This document shows, piece after piece, positions 27,718 to 37,808 of a stretch of 64,000 nucleotides of DNA (positions are counted from its first letter, which is position 1; the number at the start of each line of letters is the position of its first letter). A program made the position numbers and the translations under genes. Source of the DNA: Staphylococcus intermedius NCTC 11048. Its GTDB lineage: Bacteria > Bacillota > Bacilli > Staphylococcales > Staphylococcaceae. The notes beneath the pieces are model-generated. The model ran no database searches and had not been told where the DNA came from. It saw only the letters and a list, made by a program, of their open reading frames with translations. Location: assembly GCF_002902385.1 (NCBI RefSeq), contig NZ_PPQH01000018.1:62001-126000 (forward strand). Reading direction: 5' to 3'.

Positions 27718-28708
27718 GTTGAAGCCCTCCTTCTTCATAGACATGTAAGTATGTTTCAGATGGATCTGGATATGGCGCTGCCTCAGCCTCTTTAGTCGCC
27801 TGATGTACCAACTGTTGATTTTCTTTTTCAATCGTTTCAAACCATGCTGCGTCAACTAACGATTGCTCGATTAAATACTGTTTAAATTTAAGGTTACAGT
27901 CATTTTCTTTGTCCATGGTTTTTTCTTCACTCGTACGATAACGATCATCATCATCTGAAGAGTGCGCTGTTAATCTTGTACATAAAGCTTCAATTAATGA
28001 GGCACCTTCACCGTTTACTGCGCGCTCACGGGCTGCTTTAATGGCACCGTAAACAGCAATCGGGTCATTGCCATCAATCGTTTCTCCGTACATGCCATAG
28101 CCTTTCGCACGATCGGATAAATATTCAGCGCCATACTGAAATTCTTTTGGGACAGAAATGGCGTATTTATTATTCTCAATTAAACAGATAAATGGCAAGT
28201 TGTGTACACCTGCAAAGTTCAAGCCCTCGTGAAAGTCGCCCTGGTTTGAGCTCCCTTCACCTAGTGTCGTTAATGCGATTTGAGATTTACCATCCATTTT
28301 GAATGTTAACGCTGCACCGACTGCATGGAGGATTTGTGTCGCTACCGAAGAACCTTGTGACATGATACCGACTTCTTTTTTACTAAAATGAGAGGGCATT
28401 TGTTTCCCTCCTGAACTGATATCATCACGTTTACCGAATGCGGATAACATCGTTTCTAATGGTGTCATACCTAAATAAGTCACGAGTGCTAAGTCACGGT
28501 AATAAGGAGAAGTAACATCCCCCTTTTGTAATGCATAGGCCGTTCCAATTTGTGTCGCTTCTTGCCCTTGACAACTGATCACGAACGGAATTTTACCAGC
28601 TCGATTAAGAAGCCACATTCTTTCATCTAGTTTACGACCTAAATCCATAGCACGGTACATGTTTTTTAAGTCTTCAATTTCTAGGCCAACACTTTGGTAA
28701 TCTTTCAT
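27710..28708 (-). CDS. bfmBAA: Branched-chain oxo-acid dehydrogenase E1 alpha subunit
   Basis: 332 aa. The thiamine diphosphate motif runs from TLGEGSSNQGDFHEGLNFA to about 30 residues on (ENNKYAISVP), fitting GDGx(25-30)N. The regulatory loop RLTAHSSDDDDRYR is also conserved. ATG 28708 follows AAGGAGG. It is the second gene after lpdV (21-base gap). Confidence 0.94.
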   Translation of the reverse strand: MKDYQSVGLEIEDLKNMYRAMDLGRKLDERMWLLNRAGKIPFVISCQGQEATQIGTAYALQKGDVTSPYYRDLALVTYLGMTPLETMLSAFGKRDDISSGGKQMPSHFSKKEVGIMSQGSSVATQILHAVGAALTFKMDGKSQIALTTLGEGSSNQGDFHEGLNFAGVHNLPFICLIENNKYAISVPKEFQYGAEYLSDRAKGYGMYGETIDGNDPIAVYGAIKAARERAVNGEGASLIEALCTRLTAHSSDDDDRYRTSEEKTMDKENDCNLKFKQYLIEQSLVDAAWFETIEKENQQLVHQATKEAEAAPYPDPSETYLHVYEEGGLQHG

Positions 28709-28729
28709 ATCTATTTTCCTCCTTCTTAT

Positions 28730-30148
28730 CTATATGTGAATAGATTGATGACTAGATTTTAATCCTAATTCCATAAGCAATTCTGAAATGGATGGATGTG
28801 CATGTGTTGAGAGTCCTAATTCAAGTGCAGACCCATTCATAAATTGTAGAACACTTAATTCATTAATGAGCTCTGTGACATGTGGACCAATTAAGGATGC
28901 ACCAATCAAACTACCAGATGCAGAATCAAACAATAACTCAGCAAAGCCTTCAGGTAATGTTGATGCAGTAATCATAGCTTTACCATTCGCTTTGAACGGT
29001 GCTTTCATGACTTCAAATTTAATTCCACGTTGTTTTGCTGTCTCTTGATTAACACCGATAGATGCAATCTCTGGAGACGTATACACACATCTCGGCATTG
29101 AATCATAGTCAATAGGAAGTGGATTTTCATTAAACATATGTTCAACCGCGATGACTCCTTCTCTAGCACCGACATGCGCAAGTTGTAAATGTCCAATCAC
29201 ATCTCCAGCCGCATAAATATGTGTATCAGCTGTTTGCATATATTCATTTGTTTCAATCATTTTTTTATCGTTCAAAACAACTTTTGTATTGTCTAAACCT
29301 AAGTCAGCTGTATTCACTTGACGACCAATCGCAACGAGCACTTTTTCAGTGGAGAATGGCGTGTCAAAATTGAAACTAACTTGATCTTCATCTTGTTGAA
29401 TATCATCTACATTAAGTGCTGTGTTCACATGGAACTGAACACCCTTTTCTTCCAATTGCTTTTGAATCATTTGACTGATTTGTGCACTTTCAGTTGGTAA
29501 AATACGTGGGCCAGCTTCAATAACATGTACAGTGATCCCTACAGTACTAAAGAAAGATGCAAATTCTAATCCGATGACGCCCCCGCCAATAATCGTGATA
29601 GATTGTGGTAAAGTATCAAGTGTCATCATATCGTTACTACTATAGATTTGTTCGTGATCAAACGGTAAAAATGGCAGTGCCATAGGTTGAGATCCTGTGG
29701 CAATAAGCACGTAATCATTCGGTAATAGTTCTGAAGTGCCGTCTTCATACTCTACAGAAACAGTCCCACTTTGAGGTGTAAAAATAGATGCCCCCATTAA
29801 GCGACCTACACCTTGAAATACATCGATTTTATGGCGTTTCATTAACCCTTGTACACCCTGATACATCGTGTCAACAATACGATTTTTACGCGCCATAACT
29901 TTCGTAAAATTCAGTATCGGTTGTTCTGCAGTGACGCCAAAGTCATCAGCATGTTTGATGTATTGAAATACTTCAGCTGATTTAAGAAAAGATTTTGTTG
30001 GAATACAGCCTTGGTGAAGACATGTCCCACCCATTTTTGATTTTTCAACAATAGCAACAGATTTTCCAAGTTGACTCGCGCGAATCGCAGCAGAATATCC
30101 TGCAATGCCACCGCCGAGGATTACGATATCGTATTTTTCTTTTGTCAT
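28730..30148 (-). CDS. lpdV: Dihydrolipoamide dehydrogenase (E3) of the branched-chain complex
   Basis: 472 aa. FAD-binding VILGGGIAGYSAAIRA, redox-active disulfide GGTCLHQGCIPTK near residue 40, NAD-binding IIGGGVIGLEF, and the C-terminal catalytic His (HAHPSISE). It reoxidises dihydrolipoamide. I chose ATG 30148 (MTKEKYD) with AGGAGA upstream; the longer frame to 30190 would run into buk. The gap to buk is 10 bases, so the two are one transcript. Confidence 0.93.
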   Translation of the reverse strand: MTKEKYDIVILGGGIAGYSAAIRASQLGKSVAIVEKSKMGGTCLHQGCIPTKSFLKSAEVFQYIKHADDFGVTAEQPILNFTKVMARKNRIVDTMYQGVQGLMKRHKIDVFQGVGRLMGASIFTPQSGTVSVEYEDGTSELLPNDYVLIATGSQPMALPFLPFDHEQIYSSNDMMTLDTLPQSITIIGGGVIGLEFASFFSTVGITVHVIEAGPRILPTESAQISQMIQKQLEEKGVQFHVNTALNVDDIQQDEDQVSFNFDTPFSTEKVLVAIGRQVNTADLGLDNTKVVLNDKKMIETNEYMQTADTHIYAAGDVIGHLQLAHVGAREGVIAVEHMFNENPLPIDYDSMPRCVYTSPEIASIGVNQETAKQRGIKFEVMKAPFKANGKAMITASTLPEGFAELLFDSASGSLIGASLIGPHVTELINELSVLQFMNGSALELGLSTHAHPSISELLMELGLKSSHQSIHI

Positions 30149-30158
30149 ATGCTTTCTC

Positions 30159-31217
30159 CTATTGATATATCTGGATTTTAATTTGCTCATTCAGTGCCAA
30201 TTGTGCGCGTTCAGCTAGCGTTATCAGTTCGTGTTCTCCTGGATAAACCGAAATTGGCGCAATCCATTCGACATAATTTGCTATTTTTTCCATTAATTGA
30301 ACACTATGGCTCATGCCACCTGTAAAAATAATTTGATCGACATGTCCTTTTAAAATAGTAGCACGTTCTCCAATAGCTTTAGCGATTTGAATCACCATTG
30401 AGTCTATCAGTAACTTCACTTTGTTATCTTGTTCGTAATTCACCATAATTTCCCTTAAATCTGTTGAATGAAAATAAGCTTTAAGCCCTGATTCACGACT
30501 CATTTGCACCTTCATTTGTTCGGCAGATAATTGGTGCTTTTCCATATATTGGACAATTAAATCGTTTGGAATGCTTCCTGAACGATCCATCGCCATAGGT
30601 CCTTCACCATATAGTGCTTCATTCACATCAATGACACGACCTTTTTCATGAGCACCAATACTAATGCCACCGCCCATATGTATTACAATCACATTAATGT
30701 CTTCGTAGGAACGATTGACTAGTGATGCATATCGACGCGCCATCGCTTTTTGATTTAATGCATGAAAGATACTTCGACGTTGAATGGAAGGTACGCCAGT
30801 ATGACGTACTTCATCAATCAATTCATCTACAACCACTGGATCCGTTGTAAATACAGGAATTTGATATTTGAGTCCAAGTTGGTAGCCAATCATACCACTT
30901 AAATTAGATGCATGCGCGCCATACTTAAAACTTTTTAAATCATCGTACATCGCTTTGTTCACTGCGTATGTCCCGCCTTCTAATGGCTTCAGCAAACCAC
31001 CACGACAAGCAATGACATCAATTTGATTTAAAGCATACCCTTGGGAAGCGATGGCTGTTTCAATCATTTGTTGTCTTAAAGGCTCTTGGTTAATTAACGG
31101 TTGATTTAAAATCGTTTCACCATGGTTAATATTTTCATTCACCCTACATTGATCATTTTCGTATATTGCATATTTACTAGAGGTACTACCTAAATTCAAT
31201 ACAAGTGCTGTTGTCAT
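30159..31217 (-). CDS. buk: Butyrate kinase
   Basis: 352 aa ASKHA-type acetate/butyrate kinase. NLGSTSSKYAIYEND at the N-terminus, the adenosine-binding HMGGGISIGAH near residue 178, and IIFTGGMSHS near 290 are typical. With Ptb it turns butyryl-, isobutyryl- or isovaleryl-phosphate into acid plus ATP, and the reverse. Between ptb and lpdV it corresponds to the Bacillus ptb-(bcd)-buk-lpdV order, but lacks bcd. ATG 31217; GAAGGGA upstream. Confidence 0.93.
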   Translation of the reverse strand: MTTALVLNLGSTSSKYAIYENDQCRVNENINHGETILNQPLINQEPLRQQMIETAIASQGYALNQIDVIACRGGLLKPLEGGTYAVNKAMYDDLKSFKYGAHASNLSGMIGYQLGLKYQIPVFTTDPVVVDELIDEVRHTGVPSIQRRSIFHALNQKAMARRYASLVNRSYEDINVIVIHMGGGISIGAHEKGRVIDVNEALYGEGPMAMDRSGSIPNDLIVQYMEKHQLSAEQMKVQMSRESGLKAYFHSTDLREIMVNYEQDNKVKLLIDSMVIQIAKAIGERATILKGHVDQIIFTGGMSHSVQLMEKIANYVEWIAPISVYPGEHELITLAERAQLALNEQIKIQIYQ

Positions 31218-31251
31218 ACAATCCCTTCTTTCAAAATCAAACAGTTATGGA

Positions 31252-31385
31252 GATGGGACATAAAAATTTCAGGCACATTTGATGCAGTAACTTACTTCCC
31301 CGATAATGAAAACTAGAAATGCAGTGGCATCCATTTTTATGTCCAAATTATCCTCATACTTCAATCGATTAATCATAAATACCGC
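31252..31385 (+). repeat. Short relic of the long intergenic repeat, between buk and ptb
   Basis: GATGGGACATAAAAATTT at 31252-31269 and GATGCAGTA at 31281-31289 line up with the left end of copy A (GATGGGATATAATCATTT, then ATGTAGTA). The 12-base ends GGACATAAAAAT (31256-31267) and ATTTTTATGTCC (31333-31344) are perfectly complementary. The stretch after them (TTATCCTCAT) recalls copy B. The 235-base gap between buk and ptb is otherwise empty. Confidence 0.45.
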
Positions 31386-31452
31386 AACAAAAATCTATAA
31401 GTCGTAAAGACTGGTTAGGTTATGGCCTTGATCAGTCAATTTGATTCCATCG

Positions 31453-32346
31453 TTAGCCAACTTTTAACGCGACTAAAATAGAATTGATTTTATTTTCTAT
31501 ACTATCCGCTCTTGAGGTCAAGACGATGGGAAATTGTGCGCCAAGAATAAGACTCGCAACTTTAGCATGACCAAAATATGTGAGTGATTTATATAACACG
31601 TTACCGGCATCTAATCCAGGTACTATAAGAACATCTGCATCTCCGGCTACTTTTGAATGAATCCCTTTGTGAATCGCGCTCTGTTTATCAATCGCATTAT
31701 CTAACGCAAATGGTCCTTCGACATATACACCTGGTTCGATGGGGTGAGATTGATAATATCGACTAAGTTGCTCGGCTTGAACAGTGGATGGGATTTTTGG
31801 GCTTACTTTCTCAACGGAAGACAATAATGCAATATAAAGCTGTTGATATTGCAGTCTTTTAGAAAAGTGCACCACATTTTGAATCATTGCTTTCATCTCA
31901 TCTTCTGTTGGTGCGATATTAAGCGCAACGTCAGAAATCATAAGCAATTTGTGATATGACGGAATTTCACAGAGTGCCACATGATTTAAAAATGGTTTTG
32001 TACCTTGTGCATTACGTTTTAAAACTGCAGATAAAATTTTAGCAGTTGGAATCTGCCCTTTCATCAAAATTTGTGCGTTGCCTTGATACAAATCATCGAG
32101 ACAACCTTCAATTGCAGCTTCTTCTGAATCAAACGTGTAAATATGAATGCGTTTTAAAAACTCAGCTGACAAATCGAATGAACGAATGATTTCTGCCGCA
32201 TCTTGATAATTATAAAGTTTGAAGTCAGCATGCGTTTGCTTTAAAACTTCAATAATGACTCTAATCAATGGTTCATCTGTTGCATTTACTATTGCAATCG
32301 TCCCAGTTAGAGATTGAGGTTCTTTAAGCAATTCTTTAAAATTCAA
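31453..32346 (-). CDS. ptb: Phosphate butyryltransferase
   Basis: 297 aa phosphotransacetylase-family enzyme; ILMKGQIPTAKILSAVL and VEGPFALDNA match the phosphate acetyl/butyryl-transferase fold. It exchanges CoA for phosphate on butyryl- or branched acyl-CoA, preparing the substrate of Buk. The start is TTG at 32346, with AAAGGA 9 bases upstream and only 6 bases after the recN stop. This suggests coupling to recN. The 235-base gap to buk contains a repeat relic. Confidence 0.9.
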   Translation of the reverse strand: MNFKELLKEPQSLTGTIAIVNATDEPLIRVIIEVLKQTHADFKLYNYQDAAEIIRSFDLSAEFLKRIHIYTFDSEEAAIEGCLDDLYQGNAQILMKGQIPTAKILSAVLKRNAQGTKPFLNHVALCEIPSYHKLLMISDVALNIAPTEDEMKAMIQNVVHFSKRLQYQQLYIALLSSVEKVSPKIPSTVQAEQLSRYYQSHPIEPGVYVEGPFALDNAIDKQSAIHKGIHSKVAGDADVLIVPGLDAGNVLYKSLTYFGHAKVASLILGAQFPIVLTSRADSIENKINSILVALKVG

Positions 32347-32352
32347 CTTTCA

Positions 32353-34035
32353 TCATCCTTTATGCTTTTGGTTTTGTTCAATCATTTCTTTCGCATTTTG
32401 TCTCGTCAATTCGGTAACAGTTGCACCAGAAATCATCCGTGCAATTTCATCAATACGTGCGTCACCTGTGAGTTCACGTACAGTTGTTGTTGTGCGGTCA
32501 TCCTTTTCGTGCTTAGAAATATACAAATGATGATCACTCATTGACGCCACTTGTGGTAAATGAGAAATACAGATGACTTGGATCACTGCAGCAATGTCTT
32601 TCATTTTTTCTGCCATTTTTTGTGCAGCTTGTCCAGAAACACCGGAATCCACTTCATCAAATAAAATCGCAGTTTGCCCTCGAGCTCTCACAAAAATACT
32701 TTTCAGTGCGAGCATAATACGCGACAGTTCACCGCCACTTGCAATTTTGTTTAAACTTTTTAATGGTTCACCTTTATTTGGACTAATTAAAAATTCAATA
32801 TGTTCTAAACCGTCTTTTTGAGGTGTTTCATATGGTTTAAACGAAATTTCTAAGTTCGCATCTTTCATTTGTAAATATTGGATTTCATTAACGATACGAT
32901 CGCGCAACTGTCTTGCTACTATTCTACGCGCTTTTGATAATTTTTGCCCGTCTTCTTGAACTTGTTGCGATAATTGTTGAATTTCTTCGCGTAATTTTGA
33001 CGTACTTTCTTCATAATTTTCAATTTTATTAATTTCATCAGCGATTTTTTCTTGATAAGTCATCAGGTCTGAAATGTCTTTACCATATTTACGTTTTAAA
33101 TTATTCAACAAGTTCATGCGCGATTCTAATTCATTTAAATAGTGTTCATCAAATTCAGTTTGGTTGATTTCTTCATAGATTTGGTGTTTTGCGTCTTCTA
33201 ACGTGTAATAAAATTGATCAACTTCTTCTTTCAGTTTTTCAAATGTTTCAGGTAAGATTTGATTCACATTGTGTAGCTCTGTACTTAAAGTATAGAGACG
33301 GTCCGTAATCGCGTGCTCATCTGTTAAAGTCAGATATGCTGCGTTTAAGGCTAAACTCAAGTTCTCGGAGTTTTGTATCCGTTTGATATCTGTTTCTAGT
33401 TGTTCAATTTCGCCTTCTTTTAAGTGTGCTTCCTTTAATTCATCGTATTGGAACTTCATTAAATCTAGACGTTGCAATAATGCTTGGTCCGCAGACTCGA
33501 GTGCTTCAAGCTCTTTTATTTTTTCTTGGTGCTGTTGATATGATTGGGCATATTGTTGAAGCTCTTTTGTATATTCACTGTCAGCATAACGATCGAGTAG
33601 TTCGACATGATACTTTTGCTTTAATAATGATTGCGTTTCATGTTGACCGTGAATGTCAAGTAATGCTTGCATCACTTGTCTTAAATCTTGTAACGTCACA
33701 GTCTGGTTGTTAATACGACAAATACTTTTCCCAGAACGGAAGATTTCCCTTTTGACAATTAAAAAGTCTTCATTGATATCAATACCTAACGATTCAAGTT
33801 GGCGTATCGCATCTTTCGCATCATCAATATCAAAAATACCTTCAATAATTGCTTTCTTTTCTCCATGACGCACAAATTCAGATGAAGCACGCATGCCAAT
33901 CAGTTGTCCAATGGCGTCAATTATAATGGATTTACCCGCACCGGTTTCACCACTGAGTACAGTTAAACCATCAGAAAACTGAACATCTAATGTATCGATA
34001 ATTGCAAATTGTTTAATGGAGAGGCTTTGTAACAT
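32353..34035 (-). CDS. recN: DNA repair protein RecN
   Basis: 560 aa SMC-like ATPase. Walker A GETGAGKSIII near 29-39; long coiled coils between about 160 and 365; Walker B AILFDEVDSGVSG near 465. It recognises double-strand breaks and gathers DNA ends. ATG 34035 lies 13 bases after argR and has AAGGATGG upstream. argR-recN order is conserved in Bacilli. Confidence 0.95.
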   Translation of the reverse strand: MLQSLSIKQFAIIDTLDVQFSDGLTVLSGETGAGKSIIIDAIGQLIGMRASSEFVRHGEKKAIIEGIFDIDDAKDAIRQLESLGIDINEDFLIVKREIFRSGKSICRINNQTVTLQDLRQVMQALLDIHGQHETQSLLKQKYHVELLDRYADSEYTKELQQYAQSYQQHQEKIKELEALESADQALLQRLDLMKFQYDELKEAHLKEGEIEQLETDIKRIQNSENLSLALNAAYLTLTDEHAITDRLYTLSTELHNVNQILPETFEKLKEEVDQFYYTLEDAKHQIYEEINQTEFDEHYLNELESRMNLLNNLKRKYGKDISDLMTYQEKIADEINKIENYEESTSKLREEIQQLSQQVQEDGQKLSKARRIVARQLRDRIVNEIQYLQMKDANLEISFKPYETPQKDGLEHIEFLISPNKGEPLKSLNKIASGGELSRIMLALKSIFVRARGQTAILFDEVDSGVSGQAAQKMAEKMKDIAAVIQVICISHLPQVASMSDHHLYISKHEKDDRTTTTVRELTGDARIDEIARMISGATVTELTRQNAKEMIEQNQKHKG

Positions 34036-34048
34036 CTAACATCCATCC

Positions 34049-34501
34049 TTATAACATATTGAAAATTCTTTCCTTGATTTCATCAGCTGAAGGGTTATCA
34101 CGACAAATAATTAAGCATGTATCATCGCCACAAATCGTCCCTAACACTTCTTCCCAATCTATTTGATCCAATATGGCACCAATGGATTGGGCATTACCAG
34201 GTAACGTTTTAAGTACCAGTAAATTATTTGCACTATCGATTTTTACAAACGAATCCATCAAATAGCGTCCTAATTTTTCAAGTGGATGATATCGACGATC
34301 ATTAGGCAAACTATAAATATATTGACCACTTGGCGCAGGAACTTTAATCAATTGAAGTTCTTTAATGTCACGTGACACAGTTGCTTGCGTCACATTCATA
34401 TCATAATCATTTAAACGCTTTACTAATTCGTCTTGTGTTTCGATTTGTTCATTTGAAATAATTTCTCTAATTTTTATATGTCTTACAGATTTTTTGGGCA
34501 T
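34049..34501 (-). CDS. argR: Arginine repressor ArgR/AhrC
   Basis: 150 aa. N-terminal winged helix with [15 protein letters not shown] near residues 38-52 and C-terminal oligomerisation/arginine-binding domain with [14 protein letters not shown]. It represses arginine synthesis and activates catabolism. I chose ATG 34501 ([11 protein letters not shown]), 8 bases after GAGG; the frame also opens at a GTG three codons earlier that sits within the ribosome site. An ARG-box-like site lies upstream. Confidence 0.94.
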   Translation of the reverse strand: MPKKSVRHIKIREIISNEQIETQDELVKRLNDYDMNVTQATVSRDIKELQLIKVPAPSGQYIYSLPNDRRYHPLEKLGRYLMDSFVKIDSANNLLVLKTLPGNAQSIGAILDQIDWEEVLGTICGDDTCLIICRDNPSADEIKERIFNML

Positions 34502-34517
34502 AATTGGCACCTCGTAA

Positions 34518-34531
34518 CGAATATTTATACA
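34518..34531. promoter_or_regulatory. ARG box upstream of argR
   Basis: The minus strand reads TGTATAAATATTCG, matching TGAATWWWWATTCA at 12 of 14 positions. It lies 17 bases before the argR start codon and overlaps a TATAAA -10 candidate, which would allow autorepression. The remaining gap to the dxs terminator shows no gene. Confidence 0.5.
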
Positions 34532-34740
34532 ATGATTTTACCACACTCGATAATGATTTACCTACTTAAGCGATAAACGAATCCATTATTACAATTGTTG
34601 CCGTTATTGTATTTAATCATCCAAAAATAGCATGCTTTTTAATTCAATATATACGAAAAATGTATATCGACATCCATTTTACGGATCAATTGGCAATCAA
34701 AATATTTTGGACCTTTACATCGTTCGTGAATATAAGTATC

Positions 34741-34778
34741 AAAAAAACACGAGCAACTGTAATAGATTACTCGTGTTT
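34741..34778 (-). terminator. Terminator of dxs
   Basis: AAACACGAG (34745-34753) and CTCGTGTTT (34770-34778) form the stem; the A-run at 34741-34747 gives a T-run on the minus strand. It starts 6 bases after the dxs stop. Confidence 0.85.
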
Positions 34779-34783
34779 AGATG

Positions 34784-36652
34784 TTATTTTAAAAATTGTT
34801 GAATTGTACGGACAAGTGGATCATGTGTTAAACCTAAATCTTCTAAAATTTGATCGACATCACCGTGTTCGATGTACTCATCATTAATACCAAGTCGTTT
34901 GATCCGATTTGTATAACCATGATCAGTCATATAATTTGCGATTTGACCGCCTAAACCACCATTTAACATGCCTTCTTCAACTGTCACAACTGGAATGTTT
35001 TGCGAACCTAATTCATCCAAAACTGTAGTGTCCATTGGTTTAATATAACGCGCATTGATGACACGCGCTTGAATACCATGATCAGTTAACGTTTTGGCAA
35101 CTTCAACTAATGTCGCGAGTGTAGGTCCATAACTGATAAGTGCCACATCTTGGCCTTCAGTTAAATTTTCCCATGATCCAATTGGCAAATGCGTGCGTTG
35201 TTCAGTGATATCAACACCTAAACCATTGCCTCGTGGATAACGGATTGCAATCGGACCTTTCTCATAATGCATCGCTGTATAAACGAGATCTTTCGCTTCA
35301 TTTTCATCTTTAGGCATCATGACAATCATATTTGGAAATTGTGTCAAGAAACCAACATCAAAGACCCCTTGATGGGTTTCCCCATCTGCACCAACAAGAC
35401 CAGAGCGATCCACACCAAAAATAACGTTTAAGTTTTGACGATCGACATCATGTAATACTTGGTCATAAGCACGTTGTAAAAATGTAGAATATATAGCAAC
35501 GTACGGTTTCATACCTTCCATTGCCAAGCCAGCTGCCATCGTTACAGCATGTTGTTCAGCAATGCCCACGTCGAAAAATTGTTCCGGCAATTCTGATTGG
35601 AATCTTGTTAGTTTTGAACCGACCGGCATTGCAGGTGTAATTGCAACGACACGACGATCATTTTTGGCATATGACAAAATTTCGTCGCTCATTAACTGGC
35701 TCCATGATGGCCCTTGTGTTTGACCTTTAATCTGTTCGCCTGTTTCTAATTTGTAAGGTCCTAAACCATGCCAAGTGCCAATTTTATCATTTTCAGCGGG
35801 ATGGTAACCTTTCCCTTTTTTCGTCACAACATGTATAAGCACCGGTTTATTAATCGAATCAGCTGCAGTTAAGGCATTTTCTAATTCTTCAAAATTGTGA
35901 CCATCCACTGGACCGATATAGCGAATACCAAGCTCTTCAAAAAATGCGCCATCCACGACTAAATATTTTAAACTGTCTTTAATACGATCCGCAGATTCAC
36001 GCAATCGACTGCCTCCCGGTAATCGACTTAAAATCGATTCAGCATCAACTTTAAGTCGATTATAACCTTGATTCATTCGTATACGACCGAGCATATTATG
36101 CATTGCGCCAACATTAGGTGCAATACTCATTTCATTATCGTTTAAGATAATTGTCATATTTGTACGGTCATGGCCGATATTATTTAAAGCTTCGAGTGCC
36201 ATACCACCTGTTAATGCACCATCACCAATGACAGGAACAATATGGTTCTTTTTGCCTAAAATATCTCTCGCTTTTGCCATGCCCATCGCAGCTGATAATG
36301 ATGTGGAACTATGCCCAGCTTCCCACACATCATGATCAGACTCTTTTAATTTTGGAAATCCACACAATCCTCTATATTGTCTTAATGTTTCAAACTGTTG
36401 ACCACGGCCAGTCAAAATTTTATGAATATAACTTTGATGACCGACATCCCAGATAATTTTATCTTCAGGACTATTAAAATGCTTATGAAGTGCGATTGTG
36501 AGTTCAACAACACCTAAATTAGCACCAATATGGCCCCCCGTTACAGCACACGTTTGAATTAAGAACTGTCTCACATCGTGACTTAATGCTTCAAGCTCTT
36601 CAACAGAAAGACTTTTTAAGAATGAAGGATTCTGTATATTTCTTACGTCCAT
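34784..36652 (-). CDS. dxs: 1-deoxy-D-xylulose-5-phosphate synthase
   Basis: 622 aa transketolase-like enzyme. Thiamine diphosphate motif [18 protein letters not shown] near residues 147-164 and [22 protein letters not shown] near 425 are intact, so the gene looks functional. It condenses pyruvate and glyceraldehyde 3-phosphate, the first step of the MEP isoprenoid route. ATG 36652 has AAGGGTG 6 bases upstream. Gene order xseA-xseB-ispA-dxs-argR-recN matches Bacillus, lacking tlyA. S. aureus uses mevalonate and lacks dxs here. Confidence 0.95.
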   Translation of the reverse strand: MDVRNIQNPSFLKSLSVEELEALSHDVRQFLIQTCAVTGGHIGANLGVVELTIALHKHFNSPEDKIIWDVGHQSYIHKILTGRGQQFETLRQYRGLCGFPKLKESDHDVWEAGHSSTSLSAAMGMAKARDILGKKNHIVPVIGDGALTGGMALEALNNIGHDRTNMTIILNDNEMSIAPNVGAMHNMLGRIRMNQGYNRLKVDAESILSRLPGGSRLRESADRIKDSLKYLVVDGAFFEELGIRYIGPVDGHNFEELENALTAADSINKPVLIHVVTKKGKGYHPAENDKIGTWHGLGPYKLETGEQIKGQTQGPSWSQLMSDEILSYAKNDRRVVAITPAMPVGSKLTRFQSELPEQFFDVGIAEQHAVTMAAGLAMEGMKPYVAIYSTFLQRAYDQVLHDVDRQNLNVIFGVDRSGLVGADGETHQGVFDVGFLTQFPNMIVMMPKDENEAKDLVYTAMHYEKGPIAIRYPRGNGLGVDITEQRTHLPIGSWENLTEGQDVALISYGPTLATLVEVAKTLTDHGIQARVINARYIKPMDTTVLDELGSQNIPVVTVEEGMLNGGLGGQIANYMTDHGYTNRIKRLGINDEYIEHGDVDQILEDLGLTHDPLVRTIQQFLK

Positions 36653-36721
36653 TGAAATCACCCTTAATTTTTTCTATCGTACTGATTATAACACTTCACT
36701 TGCTTCATAGATAGACAGAAC

Positions 36722-37603
36722 TTAATTTTGACGTTGATAAAAAAGTGTTAATAAATATTTTAAATTCGTTGTATCAAACTCCATAGACAATGTGTCTAAA
36801 ATGGCTTCTGCTTTTTGTATGTGCACTTGGAGTTCTTGTTCAGCCCCTTGCTCACCTAAGAGCGTCACATACGTACTTTTATGATTTGAGACGTCACTCC
36901 CAACAGGTTTGCCTAGTTTTGCTTCATCACCGTATACATCTAAGAGGTCATCTTTAATTTGGAAAATGACACCTAAATGTTGAGAAAACTGAATCAATTG
37001 CTTCGCGGTTGTTTGACGAATTGAAGTAATGATGGTTGCAGCTTCAATGGCAAATTGGATGAGGGCGCCCGTCTTATGTACATGAATACTTTCAAGAATA
37101 TCAAGTGGGATGTGTTGATGTTCACTTTGCATATCCAACGTTTGACCGCCTACCATCCCTTGATGTCCACTTGCTTGACTTAACTTTTTAATGAGTTCAA
37201 CTTTAATATCGGCGTCAATATAGGGTGTCAATGCAATCTTTTCGAATGCTTTCGTCAATAATGCATCTCCAGCCAATATCGCAAGCCACTCACCGTAAAC
37301 AGTATGATTTGTCGGTTTACCACGTCTCAAATCATCGTCATCCATCGCAGGTAAATCGTCATGAATTAACGAATATGTATGAATCATTTCAAGCGCTAAA
37401 GCAACATGCATGCCGCTAGTGAGCTTTTGAGCATCCAACATTTTAATTGTTGCCAACATGAGCAAAGGTCGAATTCTTTTTCCACCTGCTTCAAGAGAGT
37501 AGCGCATACTTTCTTCTAATGACGTGCCCAGTGGCGTATCCTCTATCGCATCATTCAAGTGCCCGTTAAATTGTTCTAATAACTCATTCAGACTTTGATT
37601 CAT
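36722..37603 (-). CDS. ispA: Polyprenyl (farnesyl diphosphate) synthase
   Basis: About 293 aa. First Asp-rich motif [15 protein letters not shown] near residue 81 and second, DDLLD, near 220. It elongates dimethylallyl diphosphate to farnesyl diphosphate. Two ATGs compete (37612 and 37603), both inside the end of xseB; GAGG is too close to the first, so I use 37603. Substrates would come from the MEP pathway started by Dxs. Confidence 0.92.
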   Translation of the reverse strand: MNQSLNELLEQFNGHLNDAIEDTPLGTSLEESMRYSLEAGGKRIRPLLMLATIKMLDAQKLTSGMHVALALEMIHTYSLIHDDLPAMDDDDLRRGKPTNHTVYGEWLAILAGDALLTKAFEKIALTPYIDADIKVELIKKLSQASGHQGMVGGQTLDMQSEHQHIPLDILESIHVHKTGALIQFAIEAATIITSIRQTTAKQLIQFSQHLGVIFQIKDDLLDVYGDEAKLGKPVGSDVSNHKSTYVTLLGEQGAEQELQVHIQKAEAILDTLSMEFDTTNLKYLLTLFYQRQN

Positions 37604-37808
37604 GACTTTCATCTGCCTCTTTGTCCATTAATTCAGATACCTTTTTCTCAGCATCGCTTAATGTTTTTTCACACGATTTAGAAAGCGCAATACCTTGCTG
37701 ATACAATTCTAAAGATTTTTCTAACGATATCGTATCATTATCTAACTGATTTACAATGGATTCTAATTCTTTCATCATTTCTTCAAAAGATTTATTCTCG
37801 GTCGTCAT
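37584..37808 (-). CDS. xseB: Exodeoxyribonuclease VII small subunit
   Basis: 74 aa helical protein with [18 protein letters not shown] and [15 protein letters not shown], typical of XseB. With XseA it degrades single-stranded DNA. ATG 37808 follows GAGGTGG by 4 bases; it overlaps xseA by 17 bases and ispA by 20, so translation of the three is likely coupled. Confidence 0.93.
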   Translation of the reverse strand: MTTENKSFEEMMKELESIVNQLDNDTISLEKSLELYQQGIALSKSCEKTLSDAEKKVSELMDKEADESHESKSE

